Assembly: GCF_023023025.1 (NCBI RefSeq)
Contig: NZ_CP095481.1
Span: forward strand, 1,178,001 to 1,242,000
Direction: 5' to 3'
Length of the DNA: 64,000 nt
DNA from: Amycolatopsis sp. WQ 127309
GTDB taxonomy: Bacteria > Actinomycetota > Actinomycetes > Mycobacteriales > Pseudonocardiaceae
Part shown: positions 17,958-26,472 of the stretch, piece by piece
How positions within the stretch are numbered: the first letter of the stretch is position 1
Layout of the letters: each line of letters starts with the position of its first letter
The notes under the pieces: generated by a model
Seen by the model: the letters and a program-made list of their open reading frames with translations, nothing else
The model's database searches: none
Told to the model about the DNA's origin: nothing
Program-made: the position numbers and the translations under genes

Positions 17958-18752
17958 TCAGCGGGCGGGCGCCTGTTCGGTCAGCCAGGTGTGCGCCCGC
18001 TTCCAGACCTCCTTCAGCCCGGAGCGCTCGCCGAAGTAGTCGCCGGCCGCGCCGACGACCGGGAGCATGCCCAAGGCGCGGTGCACGAGGTTGCCCCGCG
18101 GCCGCTTCTCCAGCTCGCCCGTGATGCCGATCAGGCCGCGGCCCAGGCGCCACAGCGTGCCCGCGGCGGCCTTGACCGTCGCCTTGCCGTGCTTCTTCTC
18201 CGACGCCGTCAGCTCTTCGGTCAGCCTCGCGGCTTCTTCCGCCTCCGCGGCTTCGTCGTGCTCCGCGTGCTTGCCCGCCGCGAGATCCGGATCGATGTCG
18301 CGCTCGAACAGCACCGACGCGATCAGCCGCACGCGGGTGCCGACGTCGGTGACGCCGTACTCGCCCGCGATCGCGCACAGCAGCAGCCCCTGCGACGCCG
18401 CGCCGAGGGTGTCCTGCACCGGCAGCCGGTCGGCCAGTGCGCCGCCGAGGCCGGGGATCGACGTCAGCAGCGCCGTGAACCGGCCGACCCGGTTCATCCA
18501 CCAGCTCGACCGGTCGTAGCCGGTCATCCGGCCCCACGCGGCCGTGCCGGGGACCTTCACCGACGTCAGCCCGTGGATCAGCTTCGCCTTGAGGCCGGAC
18601 TCGACCTCGGCGAGGTCGTCGTGCTCGCGCCGGTCGCGCGCCTGCAGCCCGAACGGGTCGGACTCGCGCAGCGCGTCCAGCATCGGGCCGCACGCCCGGA
18701 CGAACGGCCGCAGCACCGCCACGACCTGCTTGTCGGAAATCGCCTCAGCCAC
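17958..18752 (-). CDS. EcsC-family protein
   Basis: A 264-residue protein with the EcsC-like pattern: a charged N-terminal helix, glycine-rich amphipathic stretches (GRFTALLTSIPGLGGALADRL; LGMLPVVGAAGDYF) and an Ala/Glu-rich middle. EcsC proteins are poorly understood membrane-associated proteins. GTG at 18752 overlaps the preceding membrane protein by 8 bp, so it is probably translationally coupled as the third gene of the mshB operon. Confidence 0.7.
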   Translation of the reverse strand: MAEAISDKQVVAVLRPFVRACGPMLDALRESDPFGLQARDRREHDDLAEVESGLKAKLIHGLTSVKVPGTAAWGRMTGYDRSSWWMNRVGRFTALLTSIPGLGGALADRLPVQDTLGAASQGLLLCAIAGEYGVTDVGTRVRLIASVLFERDIDPDLAAGKHAEHDEAAEAEEAARLTEELTASEKKHGKATVKAAAGTLWRLGRGLIGITGELEKRPRGNLVHRALGMLPVVGAAGDYFGERSGLKEVWKRAHTWLTEQAPAR

Positions 18753-19137
18753 GTCCCGGTTTCCTTCCCGCCGCACGGCCCAGCCCACCGCCGAGCACCA
18801 TCGCGCCGGGCAGCGCGCTCGCACCGAGCAGCAGCAGCGCTCGCCAGTCCTGGATCAGCACCAGGTCACCACCCGGACCCAGCATGCCGAACCCGAACAC
18901 GACGAGCACCCACACGACGAGGGGTACCCACGAAAGAGACGGCCGCACCAGCTTCGCGGTGGTCGATACCAGCCACGGTGTCGTCACCGCGCCGACCAGC
19001 ACCGTCACCGGGAGTGGCACGACGCCGATCCGCAGCGGCAGGAAGAACAGCTCCAGCACGCCCAGCAGCACGGCGTCGAAGGCGAGCAGCACGAGGAACG
19101 CGATCTGGGTCCCGGTCAGCCGGTCGGGCGTGGTCAC
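18745..19137 (-). CDS. Small four-span membrane protein downstream of mshB
   Basis: A 130-residue protein with four hydrophobic segments and a basic C-terminus (RAAGRKPGRG). Its GTG start overlaps the mshB stop by 4 bases (GTGA), so it is translationally coupled. A conserved membrane protein occupies the same place after mshB in M. tuberculosis (Rv1171). Function unknown; association with mycothiol metabolism is positional only. Confidence 0.78.
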   Translation of the reverse strand: MTTPDRLTGTQIAFLVLLAFDAVLLGVLELFFLPLRIGVVPLPVTVLVGAVTTPWLVSTTAKLVRPSLSWVPLVVWVLVVFGFGMLGPGGDLVLIQDWRALLLLGASALPGAMVLGGGLGRAAGRKPGRG

Positions 19138-19979
19138 AGTCCACCGAACAGGTCGCCGGCCGCGCCCTCGGCCGGGCCGTGGGCCAGCACGAAGCAGTCG
19201 CGCGCCGGGATCGGCTGCGCCAGCTCGTTGGTCAGCGCGAAGTGCGGGACGGCGCCCTCGACGACGGTCAGCTGCGTCGCGTGCGCGCGCAGGGCCGCCA
19301 GCTTCGCCGGCAGGTGCGCGGCGACGTCGAGGACCGTCGTGATCTCCTCGTCCGGCGTCACCGGCAGCTCGGCGTCCGGCGGCACCGGGAAGCGGGACGT
19401 CCCGGCGGCCCGCAGCTCGGCGAGGCCGTCGCGGACGTCGTCACGCGACGCGACCGTGTGGAACACCCGGGCGACCGACGACGCCCGCGGCGCCGCGGCC
19501 ATGGTGATCTCGTGCGCGCGGATGTGGTCGGGGTGGCCGTAGCCGCCGAACGCGTCGTAGGTGACGACGACCTGCGGCCGGACCTCGTCGAGGACCGCCG
19601 CCAGCTGCGCGGCCTGCTCCTCGATGGTGCCGCTCGTGAACGCCCGCGGGTGGGACGCCGCCGGTGTGCCCGCCATGCCCGAATCGCGCCACCGGCCGAT
19701 CCCGCCCAGGTAACGATGTCGCGACACCCCCAGCGCGGCGCACGCGGCCTTCAGCTCGGCGACGCGGTAGCCGCCCAGCTGGTCGGCGGCCCAGGCCCCC
19801 AGCCCGGCCAGCTCCGGCAGCTCGCGGACGATCTCGCCTTCCTCACCCAGCGTGCAGGTCACCACGGTCACCTCGGCGCCCTCGGCGGCGTATCGTGCGA
19901 TCGTGGCGCCGGTGGTGATGCTCTCGTCGTCGGGATGGGCGTGGACGAGCAGCAGTCTTCGCGGTACCGGAGAGATCAC
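19134..19979 (-). CDS. mshB: N-acetyl-GlcN-inositol deacetylase of mycothiol synthesis
   Basis: A 281-residue zinc deacetylase that removes acetate from GlcNAc-Ins, the second committed step in mycothiol, the major thiol of Actinobacteria. The PIG-L/LmbE signature AHPDDE is at residues 14-19 and a second metal site reads GYGHPDHIRAH. I take the GTG at 19979, which places AHPDDE where homologues have it; the upstream extension to 20108 overlaps the opposite promoter and is unconserved. It heads a three-gene coupled unit. As in M. tuberculosis it is near typA and lpqW. Confidence 0.92.
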   Translation of the reverse strand: MISPVPRRLLLVHAHPDDESITTGATIARYAAEGAEVTVVTCTLGEEGEIVRELPELAGLGAWAADQLGGYRVAELKAACAALGVSRHRYLGGIGRWRDSGMAGTPAASHPRAFTSGTIEEQAAQLAAVLDEVRPQVVVTYDAFGGYGHPDHIRAHEITMAAAPRASSVARVFHTVASRDDVRDGLAELRAAGTSRFPVPPDAELPVTPDEEITTVLDVAAHLPAKLAALRAHATQLTVVEGAVPHFALTNELAQPIPARDCFVLAHGPAEGAAGDLFGGL

Positions 19980-20092
19980 GGGTTGAGCGTAATTCCCGTG
20001 CTCCGACCCAAGTCGGGGACACCCTCGGTTATCCTCGCGCGAGTCGCGACCGCCGCGTCGCGATGGTCTGTACCCCCACGAAGGGCATCTTG

Positions 20093-21871
20093 GTGAGCAC
20101 TGAAGCAACTTCGGCGAACGTCGCCGACGTGTCGGGATCCGTTCTGTCCATCTCCGACCTGAGCGTCTCGTTCCCGACCGAGGACGGCGTCGTCGACGCG
20201 GTCAAGGGCATCGGGTTCGACGTCAAGCCCGGCGAGATCGTCGCCGTCGTCGGTGAGTCCGGGTCCGGCAAGTCCGTCACGTCGATGTCGGTGCTGGGCC
20301 TGCTGCCCAAGACCAGCCGCATCGGCGGCGAGCTCCGCCTGGGCGAGCGCAACCTGGCGGACCTCAAAGAGAAGGACATGCAGAAGATCCGCGGCAACCA
20401 GGTCGCGATGATCTTCCAGGAGCCGATGACGGCCCTGAACCCGGTCTACACGATCGGCTGGCAGCTGCGCGAGGCCCTGCGGTCGCACCAGGACATCTCG
20501 AAGTCCGCCGCCGACAAGCGCGCGGTCGAGCTGATCGACATGGTCGGCATCCCGAACCCGGAGCAGCGGTTCAAGCAGTACCCGCACCAGCTCTCGGGCG
20601 GTCTGCGCCAGCGCGTCGTCATCGCCATGGCGATCGCCTGCGACCCGCAGGTCATCATCGCCGACGAGCCGACCACCGCGCTCGACGTCACCGTGCAGGC
20701 GGAGATCCTCGGCCTGCTGCGCAAGCTGCGCGACACCCTCGACACCGCGATCGTGCTGATCACGCACGACATGGGCGTCGTCGCCGACATGGCCGACCGC
20801 GTCATCGTGATGTACCAGGGCGAGATCGTCGAAGAGGCGCCGGTGCGCGACCTGTTCGCCTCGCCCAAGGAGGACTACACCCGCCGGCTGCTCGCCGCGG
20901 TGCCGGTCCTGGGCCAGCGCCCCGAGGGACGTCGCCTGCTCGACACCGGGATCGACGCCGACAGCACCGAGGCGGCCAAGATCGCCGACGACATCCGGCT
21001 GGCCGACGCCGAGCTGGAGGCCGTGATCGAAGAGGCCGCGCCGGCCCTGGAGATCAAGAACCTGGTCCTCGAGTACCCGGGCCGCCGCGGTCAGGGCAAG
21101 AACCGCGCGGTGGACGACGTCTCGCTGACCATCGCCAAGGGCGAGATCGTCGGCCTGGTCGGCGAGTCCGGCTCCGGCAAGTCGACCGTCGGCCGCTGCG
21201 CCGTCGGCCTGCTCCGGGCCACCCAGGGCACCATCGCGATCGCGGGCCGTGACATCACGACGATGTCCGCGAAGGACATCCGCCCGCTGCGCCGGTTCTT
21301 CTCGATCGTGTTCCAGGACCCGGCGTCCACACTGGACCCGAAGATGACGATCGGCGAGTCGATCGCCGAGCCGATGGTGCTGCACAAGGTGCTGGCCGGC
21401 AAGGAGCTCTCGGCCCGCGTGCGCTCGCTGCTCGACAAGGTCGAGCTGGGCGGGCACTACATGAACCGCTACCCGCACGAGCTCTCCGGCGGCCAGCGCC
21501 AGCGCGTCGCGATCGCCCGGGCGCTGTCGCTCGACCCGGCGCTGCTGATCGCCGACGAGCCGACGTCGGCGCTCGACGTGTCGGTGCAGGCCCGCGTGCT
21601 GGACCTGTTCCTCGACCTGCAGCAGTCGCTGCAGTTCGCGTGCCTGTTCATCAGCCACGACCTGGCGGTGGTCGACCTGCTGGCCGACCGCGTCGCGGTG
21701 ATGCAGTACGGCAAGCTCGTCGAGGTCGGCACCCGTGACCAGGTGCTGCACTCGCCGCAGCAGGAGTACACCCGGCGCCTGCTGTCGGCGGCCCCGGTCG
21801 CCGACCCGGTGCTGCAGGCCGAGCGCCGCGCGGCCTGGGAAGCGGGCCGGCTGGCGCCGGTCGCCGACTGA
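20093..21871 (+). CDS. Peptide ABC transporter ATPase, DppD-DppF fusion
   Basis: A 592-residue protein with two complete ABC ATPase domains. P-loops GESGSGKS lie at 54-61 and about 356-363, each with a signature (LSGGLRQRV; LSGGQRQRV) and Walker B (VIIADEPTT; LLIADEPTS). It energises dipeptide/oligopeptide import and replaces separate DppD and DppF subunits. GTG at 20093 follows GAAGGG. It is convergent with the permease-lipoprotein genes rather than in one operon with them, an unusual split. A 13-bp stem terminator follows. Confidence 0.92.
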   Translation: MSTEATSANVADVSGSVLSISDLSVSFPTEDGVVDAVKGIGFDVKPGEIVAVVGESGSGKSVTSMSVLGLLPKTSRIGGELRLGERNLADLKEKDMQKIRGNQVAMIFQEPMTALNPVYTIGWQLREALRSHQDISKSAADKRAVELIDMVGIPNPEQRFKQYPHQLSGGLRQRVVIAMAIACDPQVIIADEPTTALDVTVQAEILGLLRKLRDTLDTAIVLITHDMGVVADMADRVIVMYQGEIVEEAPVRDLFASPKEDYTRRLLAAVPVLGQRPEGRRLLDTGIDADSTEAAKIADDIRLADAELEAVIEEAAPALEIKNLVLEYPGRRGQGKNRAVDDVSLTIAKGEIVGLVGESGSGKSTVGRCAVGLLRATQGTIAIAGRDITTMSAKDIRPLRRFFSIVFQDPASTLDPKMTIGESIAEPMVLHKVLAGKELSARVRSLLDKVELGGHYMNRYPHELSGGQRQRVAIARALSLDPALLIADEPTSALDVSVQARVLDLFLDLQQSLQFACLFISHDLAVVDLLADRVAVMQYGKLVEVGTRDQVLHSPQQEYTRRLLSAAPVADPVLQAERRAAWEAGRLAPVAD

Positions 21872-21890
21872 GGCTCGCTGAGACAAGCTG

Positions 21891-21921
21891 AAGGCCGCCA
21901 CCCGGCTCGGGTGGCGGCCTT
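21891..21921 (+). terminator. Terminator of the fused peptide ABC ATPase gene
   Basis: A perfect 13-bp stem (AAGGCCGCCACCC / GGGTGGCGGCCTT) with a GGCTC loop and T residues lies 20 bp after the stop. Confidence 0.85.
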
Positions 21922-21929
21922 CGGTGTTC

Positions 21930-22105
21930 CTGGGCAAGCCGGCGCCTGGCACCGTGGCTCTGAAGGTGTTCGTGACACCCCTGGCGCGCGCTGTGCGCAC
22001 GTAGTCGGCATCCGGCACCTCCGGGGCATCGACGCGCGCTGGAAGCGGCTGCAGGCGGCGAAGGTGACGGCCATGATGGACAGTGCCGGAACTGAAACCC
22101 CGGCG
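21930..22105 (-). pseudogene. Frameshifted fragment of a second dppB permease gene
   Basis: On the minus strand one frame reads VPALSIMAVTFAACSRFQRASM and the next frame continues DADYVRTARARGVTNT. Together they match LLPTLSIMAISFAAYSRFQRASM...DYVRTARAKGLANG of the intact DppB at 23174-24205. A frameshift falls near 22020, and neither the N-terminal nor the C-terminal half of the permease is present. It is a decayed internal piece of a paralogous permease left between the two arms of the dpp locus. Confidence 0.8.
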
Positions 22106-22210
22106 TCGTGGCGATCGGCGTCCGGAACGCGGCCGGCACCTTCCGCGCCAGCCGGCTGGAGCGCGGCCGGCGATCGCGCGCGCTGTGCGCCTGGACTGCG
22201 CCGAAACGAC

Positions 22211-22243
22211 CGCGGGGGTGACCGGAATCCGGTCACCCCCGCG
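22211..22243 (-). terminator. Terminator of the dppABC unit
   Basis: A perfect 13-bp stem (CGCGGGGGTGACC / GGTCACCCCCGCG) lies 9 bp past the dppC stop. Confidence 0.85.
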
Positions 22244-22251
22244 GTGTGCGT

Positions 22252-23181
22252 TCAGGCCTTCATTCTCCGCTGTCGCGGGTCGAAGGCGTCGCGGAGACCG
22301 TCACCGATGAAGTTGATCGTCAGTGAGATCAGCACGAGCACGATGAACGGCCCGAAGAACAGCGCCGGCCGCGTCTGCAGCTGGGCGTAGTTCTCCAGGA
22401 TGACGCGGCCGAGCGAGGTGTCCGGCAGCTGGACGCCGAGGCCGATGAACGACAGCGCGGCTTCCGCCAGCACGGCCTGCGCGACCGCGAGGGTCGCGTT
22501 GACCGTGATGCTGCCGACCATGTTCGGCACCAGGTGCTTGAAGATGATCCGGAACGTGCCGGCGCCCGAAGCGCGAGCCGCGTCCACGAACTCGCGCTGG
22601 GCCAGGGACATCGCCTCGGCCCGGGTGATTCGGGCGATCTGCATCCAGCCGAAGGCCGCCAGCACCAGCGCCACGATGTACCAGGCACCGCCGCCGAACA
22701 CCTTGGCGAGGATGGCCGCCGCGGCGATCTGCGGGATGATCAGGAACAGGTCCGTGACGCGCGAGATCGCCGAGTCGGTGAAGCTGCGCAGGTAGCCCGC
22801 CAGTGCACCGAGGACGACGCCGACGAAGGTCGACAGGATCGACACCGTGAGCGCGATCAGCAGCGAGAACTGGGTGCCGCGCAGGATCTGCGACACCATG
22901 TCCTTGCCGACCTGCGTGGTGCCCAGCGGGAAGTCCCCGTTCGGCTTCGCGAAGGACGGGAAGGAGCTGTCCTCGTAGCTGTGCGGCCAGAAGATCGGCA
23001 TCAGGATGCTGAGCAGGATGATCAGCACCAGCACCGCGGTCGAGGCCATCGCCAGCTTGTGGTGCAGGAACTTGCGCAGGACCAGCTTGCCCTGGCTCCG
23101 CGGCTCGGGCAGGGCCTCCGGCGGCAGCGTGCCGTCGGCCGTCGCGGTTTCGCTCGCGAGAAGTGAGTTCAAGTCAGCCAA
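22252..23181 (-). CDS. dppC: Peptide ABC transporter permease
   Basis: A 309-residue DppC/OppC-type inner-membrane permease with six spans, an N-terminal cytoplasmic extension, and the coupling-helix EAA motif EFVDAARASGAG...HLVPN. It forms the membrane channel with DppB. The TTG start at 23181 has GAGGA well placed and overlaps the dppB stop by 8 bp. Last gene of the dppABC unit. Confidence 0.93.
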   Translation of the reverse strand: MADLNSLLASETATADGTLPPEALPEPRSQGKLVLRKFLHHKLAMASTAVLVLIILLSILMPIFWPHSYEDSSFPSFAKPNGDFPLGTTQVGKDMVSQILRGTQFSLLIALTVSILSTFVGVVLGALAGYLRSFTDSAISRVTDLFLIIPQIAAAAILAKVFGGGAWYIVALVLAAFGWMQIARITRAEAMSLAQREFVDAARASGAGTFRIIFKHLVPNMVGSITVNATLAVAQAVLAEAALSFIGLGVQLPDTSLGRVILENYAQLQTRPALFFGPFIVLVLISLTINFIGDGLRDAFDPRQRRMKA

Positions 23182-24205
23182 CGCGAATCCTCGGGTCCAG
23201 GATGCCGTACATCAGGTCGGCGATCAGGTTGGCGACGACCACGCTGGAGGCGATGACCACGAGCCAGCCCATCAGCACCTGCGTGTCGTTCTTCGTGACG
23301 GCTTCCACCAGCAGCGTGCCCATGCCGTGCCAGTTGAACACCGTCTCGGTGATGATCGCCCCGGCGAGCACCGAGCCGAAGTTCACCGAGAACAGCGTGG
23401 TCACGGGGATCAGGGCGTTGCGGAACGCGTGCCGGAAGATGACCCGGCCGTTGGCCAGGCCCTTGGCGCGCGCGGTGCGCACGTAGTCCGAGCTCATGAC
23501 CTCGAGCATCGAGGCCCGCTGGAAACGGCTGTACGCGGCGAAGCTGATCGCCATGATCGAGAGCGTCGGCAGCAGGTACGCGCCGACCGTGCTGGTGATG
23601 AAGTCCCCGACGCCGTCGGTCTTCAGCTGCTCCGGGCTGATCGTGCGCAGCCATGGATTGCCGAGGACGTCGGACAGGCCCAGGTCCCGCACCCAGCCGT
23701 TGATCTCGATCGCGTAGCGCTTCAGCACGATCGCGACGCAGAAGATCGGCATCGAGAAGAGCAGGAAGGCCAGGGTGGTCGCGATGTAGTCGATGATCGA
23801 GTACTGCTTCACCGCGGCCAGCACACCGACGATGATGCCGATGATCAGCGCGAGGATCTCGGCTCCGACGACCAGCTTGAGCGTGACGGCGAACGCGGCC
23901 GTGACCTTGGGCGCGACCGGCGCGAGGGCGTTGCCCTGCGCGATCGAGGTGCCCCAGTCGCCGGTCAGGAAGTGCCCGAGCCAGGTGAAGTAGCGCGGGA
24001 TGACGCCCTGGTCCAGCCCCAGCTTGTGGGAGAGCGCGTCGATCGCGTCCTTGCTCATCAGCGGGTTGTTGCGGATCTCGCCCAGCGGGTCACCGGTGGC
24101 GGCGACCATCACGAACGACAAGAAGGTCCCGACCAGCAGGACGGGAATCGATATCGCCAGACGGCGAAGGATGTAGATCACCAGGTTCAACGAACTGCTC
24201 CTCAT
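23174..24205 (-). CDS. dppB: Peptide ABC transporter permease
   Basis: A 343-residue DppB/OppB-type permease: N-terminal span, periplasmic-side loop, then five spans, with the EAA motif DYVRTARAKGLANGRVIFRHAFRNA contacting the ATPase. It pairs with DppC and the DppA-like lipoprotein upstream. ATG at 24205; 174 bp separate it from dppA. Confidence 0.93.
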   Translation of the reverse strand: MRSSSLNLVIYILRRLAISIPVLLVGTFLSFVMVAATGDPLGEIRNNPLMSKDAIDALSHKLGLDQGVIPRYFTWLGHFLTGDWGTSIAQGNALAPVAPKVTAAFAVTLKLVVGAEILALIIGIIVGVLAAVKQYSIIDYIATTLAFLLFSMPIFCVAIVLKRYAIEINGWVRDLGLSDVLGNPWLRTISPEQLKTDGVGDFITSTVGAYLLPTLSIMAISFAAYSRFQRASMLEVMSSDYVRTARAKGLANGRVIFRHAFRNALIPVTTLFSVNFGSVLAGAIITETVFNWHGMGTLLVEAVTKNDTQVLMGWLVVIASSVVVANLIADLMYGILDPRIRVG

Positions 24206-24379
24206 CCGGGCCTGGTCGTCAGAAGTGCGCTGGACCGCTACCCGGTTGTCTACCGTAGTGGTGGTAACCCTACGGTCAACAGCTACTTCCGGTGGGTACC
24301 GGGGCCCGGCTCGTGGCCGGGCCCCGGTACCTCCCAGGTCATCTGGAGCGAGGGGAAAGAAGCGTCAGGGCGAGCCCCG

Positions 24380-26188
24380 TTACTTCTTCTCCCACTCGCC
24401 GGCGTTCCACAGGACACCGTTGTACGACTGCATGTACACGCGGTCGATGCCCTTGAACGCCCACATGGACGGCGTCTGGAACAGCGGCATGGTCGCGTAC
24501 TTGTCCGCGATCGCCTTGTCCGCGGCCTGGTAGCTCTGCGTCTTGACGGTCTCGTCCGTGGCACTCACCGCGGACTTGAACGCGTCGTCGATCTTCGGGT
24601 CGCAGAGGTTCTGGTAGTTCTGGTCGCCACCGTTGGTCGGGCAGACGTAGATCGACCGCGACTGCGACTTGAACGGAGCCGACGACCAGCCGAAGAGGGC
24701 GATGTCGTAGTCACCGGTCGAGACGCGGCCACCCTTGAGGAAGTTGGCGTCGGTCTCGTCCTTGACCTCGATACCGGCCGCCTTGGCCTGCGAGATGATG
24801 ATCTCGACGGTCTGGCTGCGGCGCGCGTTCTGGTTATGCGTGATCTTGAACGAAGCGCGCACGCCGCCCTTGGCGAAGATGCCGTCGCCGCCCTTGACCC
24901 AGCCCGCGTCGGTCAGCGTCTTCGCCGCCGCCTCGGCGCCCAGGCCGGCCTTGCTGCCGTACAGGTCGGTGTAGCCCTCTTCACCCTGGAAGAACACGAT
25001 CGAGTTCAGCGGGGCCGCGTCGGCCTGGACTTCCTTGAGCAGCTTGTCCGTGATCGCCTTGCGGTCGACCGACTCGAAGAACGCCTTGCGGAGCGCGTCG
25101 TCCTTGAACATGCGGTTGAACTGCAGGTCGAGGTGCTCGTAGGTCAGCTGGGGAGCCGAACCGTAGGTGACACCCTGGGCCGAGAGGCCCTTCAGCGTCT
25201 GGGCCGCGGTGGCGTCCGGCTGGGTCGACGCCGCGACGTCGATCTCACCGTTCTGCAGCGCGGTCGCCATGGCCTTGGTGTCTTCCATGGCGCGGACGAT
25301 GATCTTGCTCGGTCCGCCCTTGCCGCCGGCCCAGTTCGGGTTCTTGACGAGGGTGACGGCCTTCTGGTTGGCGTCGAACGCGTCGATCATGTACGGGCCG
25401 GAGGCCGGCATGAGCGCCTTGTCGAAGCCCTTCCACTTGTTCGTCCAGAAGTCGCCGGCCTTGGCGACCAGGGCCGGGTCACCGGTCGGCGCCAGCTTGG
25501 TGATGTCCGGGATGCCGGTCCCCTTCTCGAGGATGTGCGCCGGCAGCACCGCGACCCCGCTGAACAGGCCCTTGTAGTCGAGGTACGGCTCGCTGTAGTC
25601 CGTCTCGAAGGTCAGGTCGTCCTTGCAGGTGGCGGTCTTGATCTTGTCGTAACCGGTGGTCGAGGCGGCGTTGAACGGGTTCTTGCCGTCCGCGCCCTTC
25701 GCCTGGCCGCTCTGCGCGAGCCACGCCAGGTAGAAGTCCTTGCAGTTGTAGGCCTCGCCGTCGGACCACTTGAGGTTCGGCTTGATCTTGTACGTGACGA
25801 CCTGGGGGTCCTTGGTCGTCACGTCGGCCGAGTCGAGGATGTCCTTGTTGAGCAGCACCTTGTTGTTGCCGTCGAGGACGAAGGAGTCTTCGATGACGGC
25901 GGTCAAGATGTACGTGTTGTACGAGCTGTTGGTGTCCGGGGTGTTGTTGTTGTACCCCGAATAGCCGTCGTCGATCCCGACCGTGACCGTGCCGTCCCAG
26001 CCCTTGACGTCCGCGAGCTTGAACGAGTCACCGGTCTCGGCCTTGCCGACAGCCATCGCCTTGACGTCGGTCGACGACCCGTTCGTGTCGGTGCTACCCG
26101 AACCCGAATCACCACCGCTGCAGGCGCTCAGCAGCAGCGTGGCGCCTGCGACGAGCGACAAGGCGGAGACTGCTTTGGTTCTCCTCAT
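24380..26188 (-). CDS. dppA: Peptide-binding lipoprotein (SBP family 5)
   Basis: A 602-residue extracytoplasmic solute-binding lipoprotein. The signal peptide ends in the lipobox LLSAC (Cys23), followed by a Gly/Ser/Asp linker. The family 5 core includes YKIKPNLKWSDGEAYNCKDF. It captures peptides for DppBC and the fused ATPase. ATG at 26188 has AGGAGGG upstream; the longer frame to 26239 reads through the leader. The 284 bp upstream hold its promoter; no gene is visible there. Confidence 0.92.
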   Translation of the reverse strand: MRRTKAVSALSLVAGATLLLSACSGGDSGSGSTDTNGSSTDVKAMAVGKAETGDSFKLADVKGWDGTVTVGIDDGYSGYNNNTPDTNSSYNTYILTAVIEDSFVLDGNNKVLLNKDILDSADVTTKDPQVVTYKIKPNLKWSDGEAYNCKDFYLAWLAQSGQAKGADGKNPFNAASTTGYDKIKTATCKDDLTFETDYSEPYLDYKGLFSGVAVLPAHILEKGTGIPDITKLAPTGDPALVAKAGDFWTNKWKGFDKALMPASGPYMIDAFDANQKAVTLVKNPNWAGGKGGPSKIIVRAMEDTKAMATALQNGEIDVAASTQPDATAAQTLKGLSAQGVTYGSAPQLTYEHLDLQFNRMFKDDALRKAFFESVDRKAITDKLLKEVQADAAPLNSIVFFQGEEGYTDLYGSKAGLGAEAAAKTLTDAGWVKGGDGIFAKGGVRASFKITHNQNARRSQTVEIIISQAKAAGIEVKDETDANFLKGGRVSTGDYDIALFGWSSAPFKSQSRSIYVCPTNGGDQNYQNLCDPKIDDAFKSAVSATDETVKTQSYQAADKAIADKYATMPLFQTPSMWAFKGIDRVYMQSYNGVLWNAGEWEKK

Positions 26189-26472
26189 GAAGTGTGCCCT
26201 CCTAGCACTGAGCCCTTGAATTGTGACAAGGACCCACACCGCTCCGGTTTGGGCCGGAGCCTACGACACGCCAAGCGACACTCAACTGGCGCACTGCGGG
26301 TGCACGCTAGAAAGGAAAAGCACCGACAGTCACCAGTTCAGGGTCGATCGTGACCAAAGGGTGACTTCCAGTGGACATCCAGAAATACGACGGTTACCTC
26401 ATGGAATCAATGCCCCCCACCCGAAGGCGTCGGTAAAGATCACTCGGTAGTACTGAATGCGTAGCCGACTGA

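Noticed and set aside
23006..26353. 1115-codon plus-strand ORF across dppC, dppB and dppA
   Set aside because: Runs antisense through three real genes and their gaps; codon pattern is that of a shadow.
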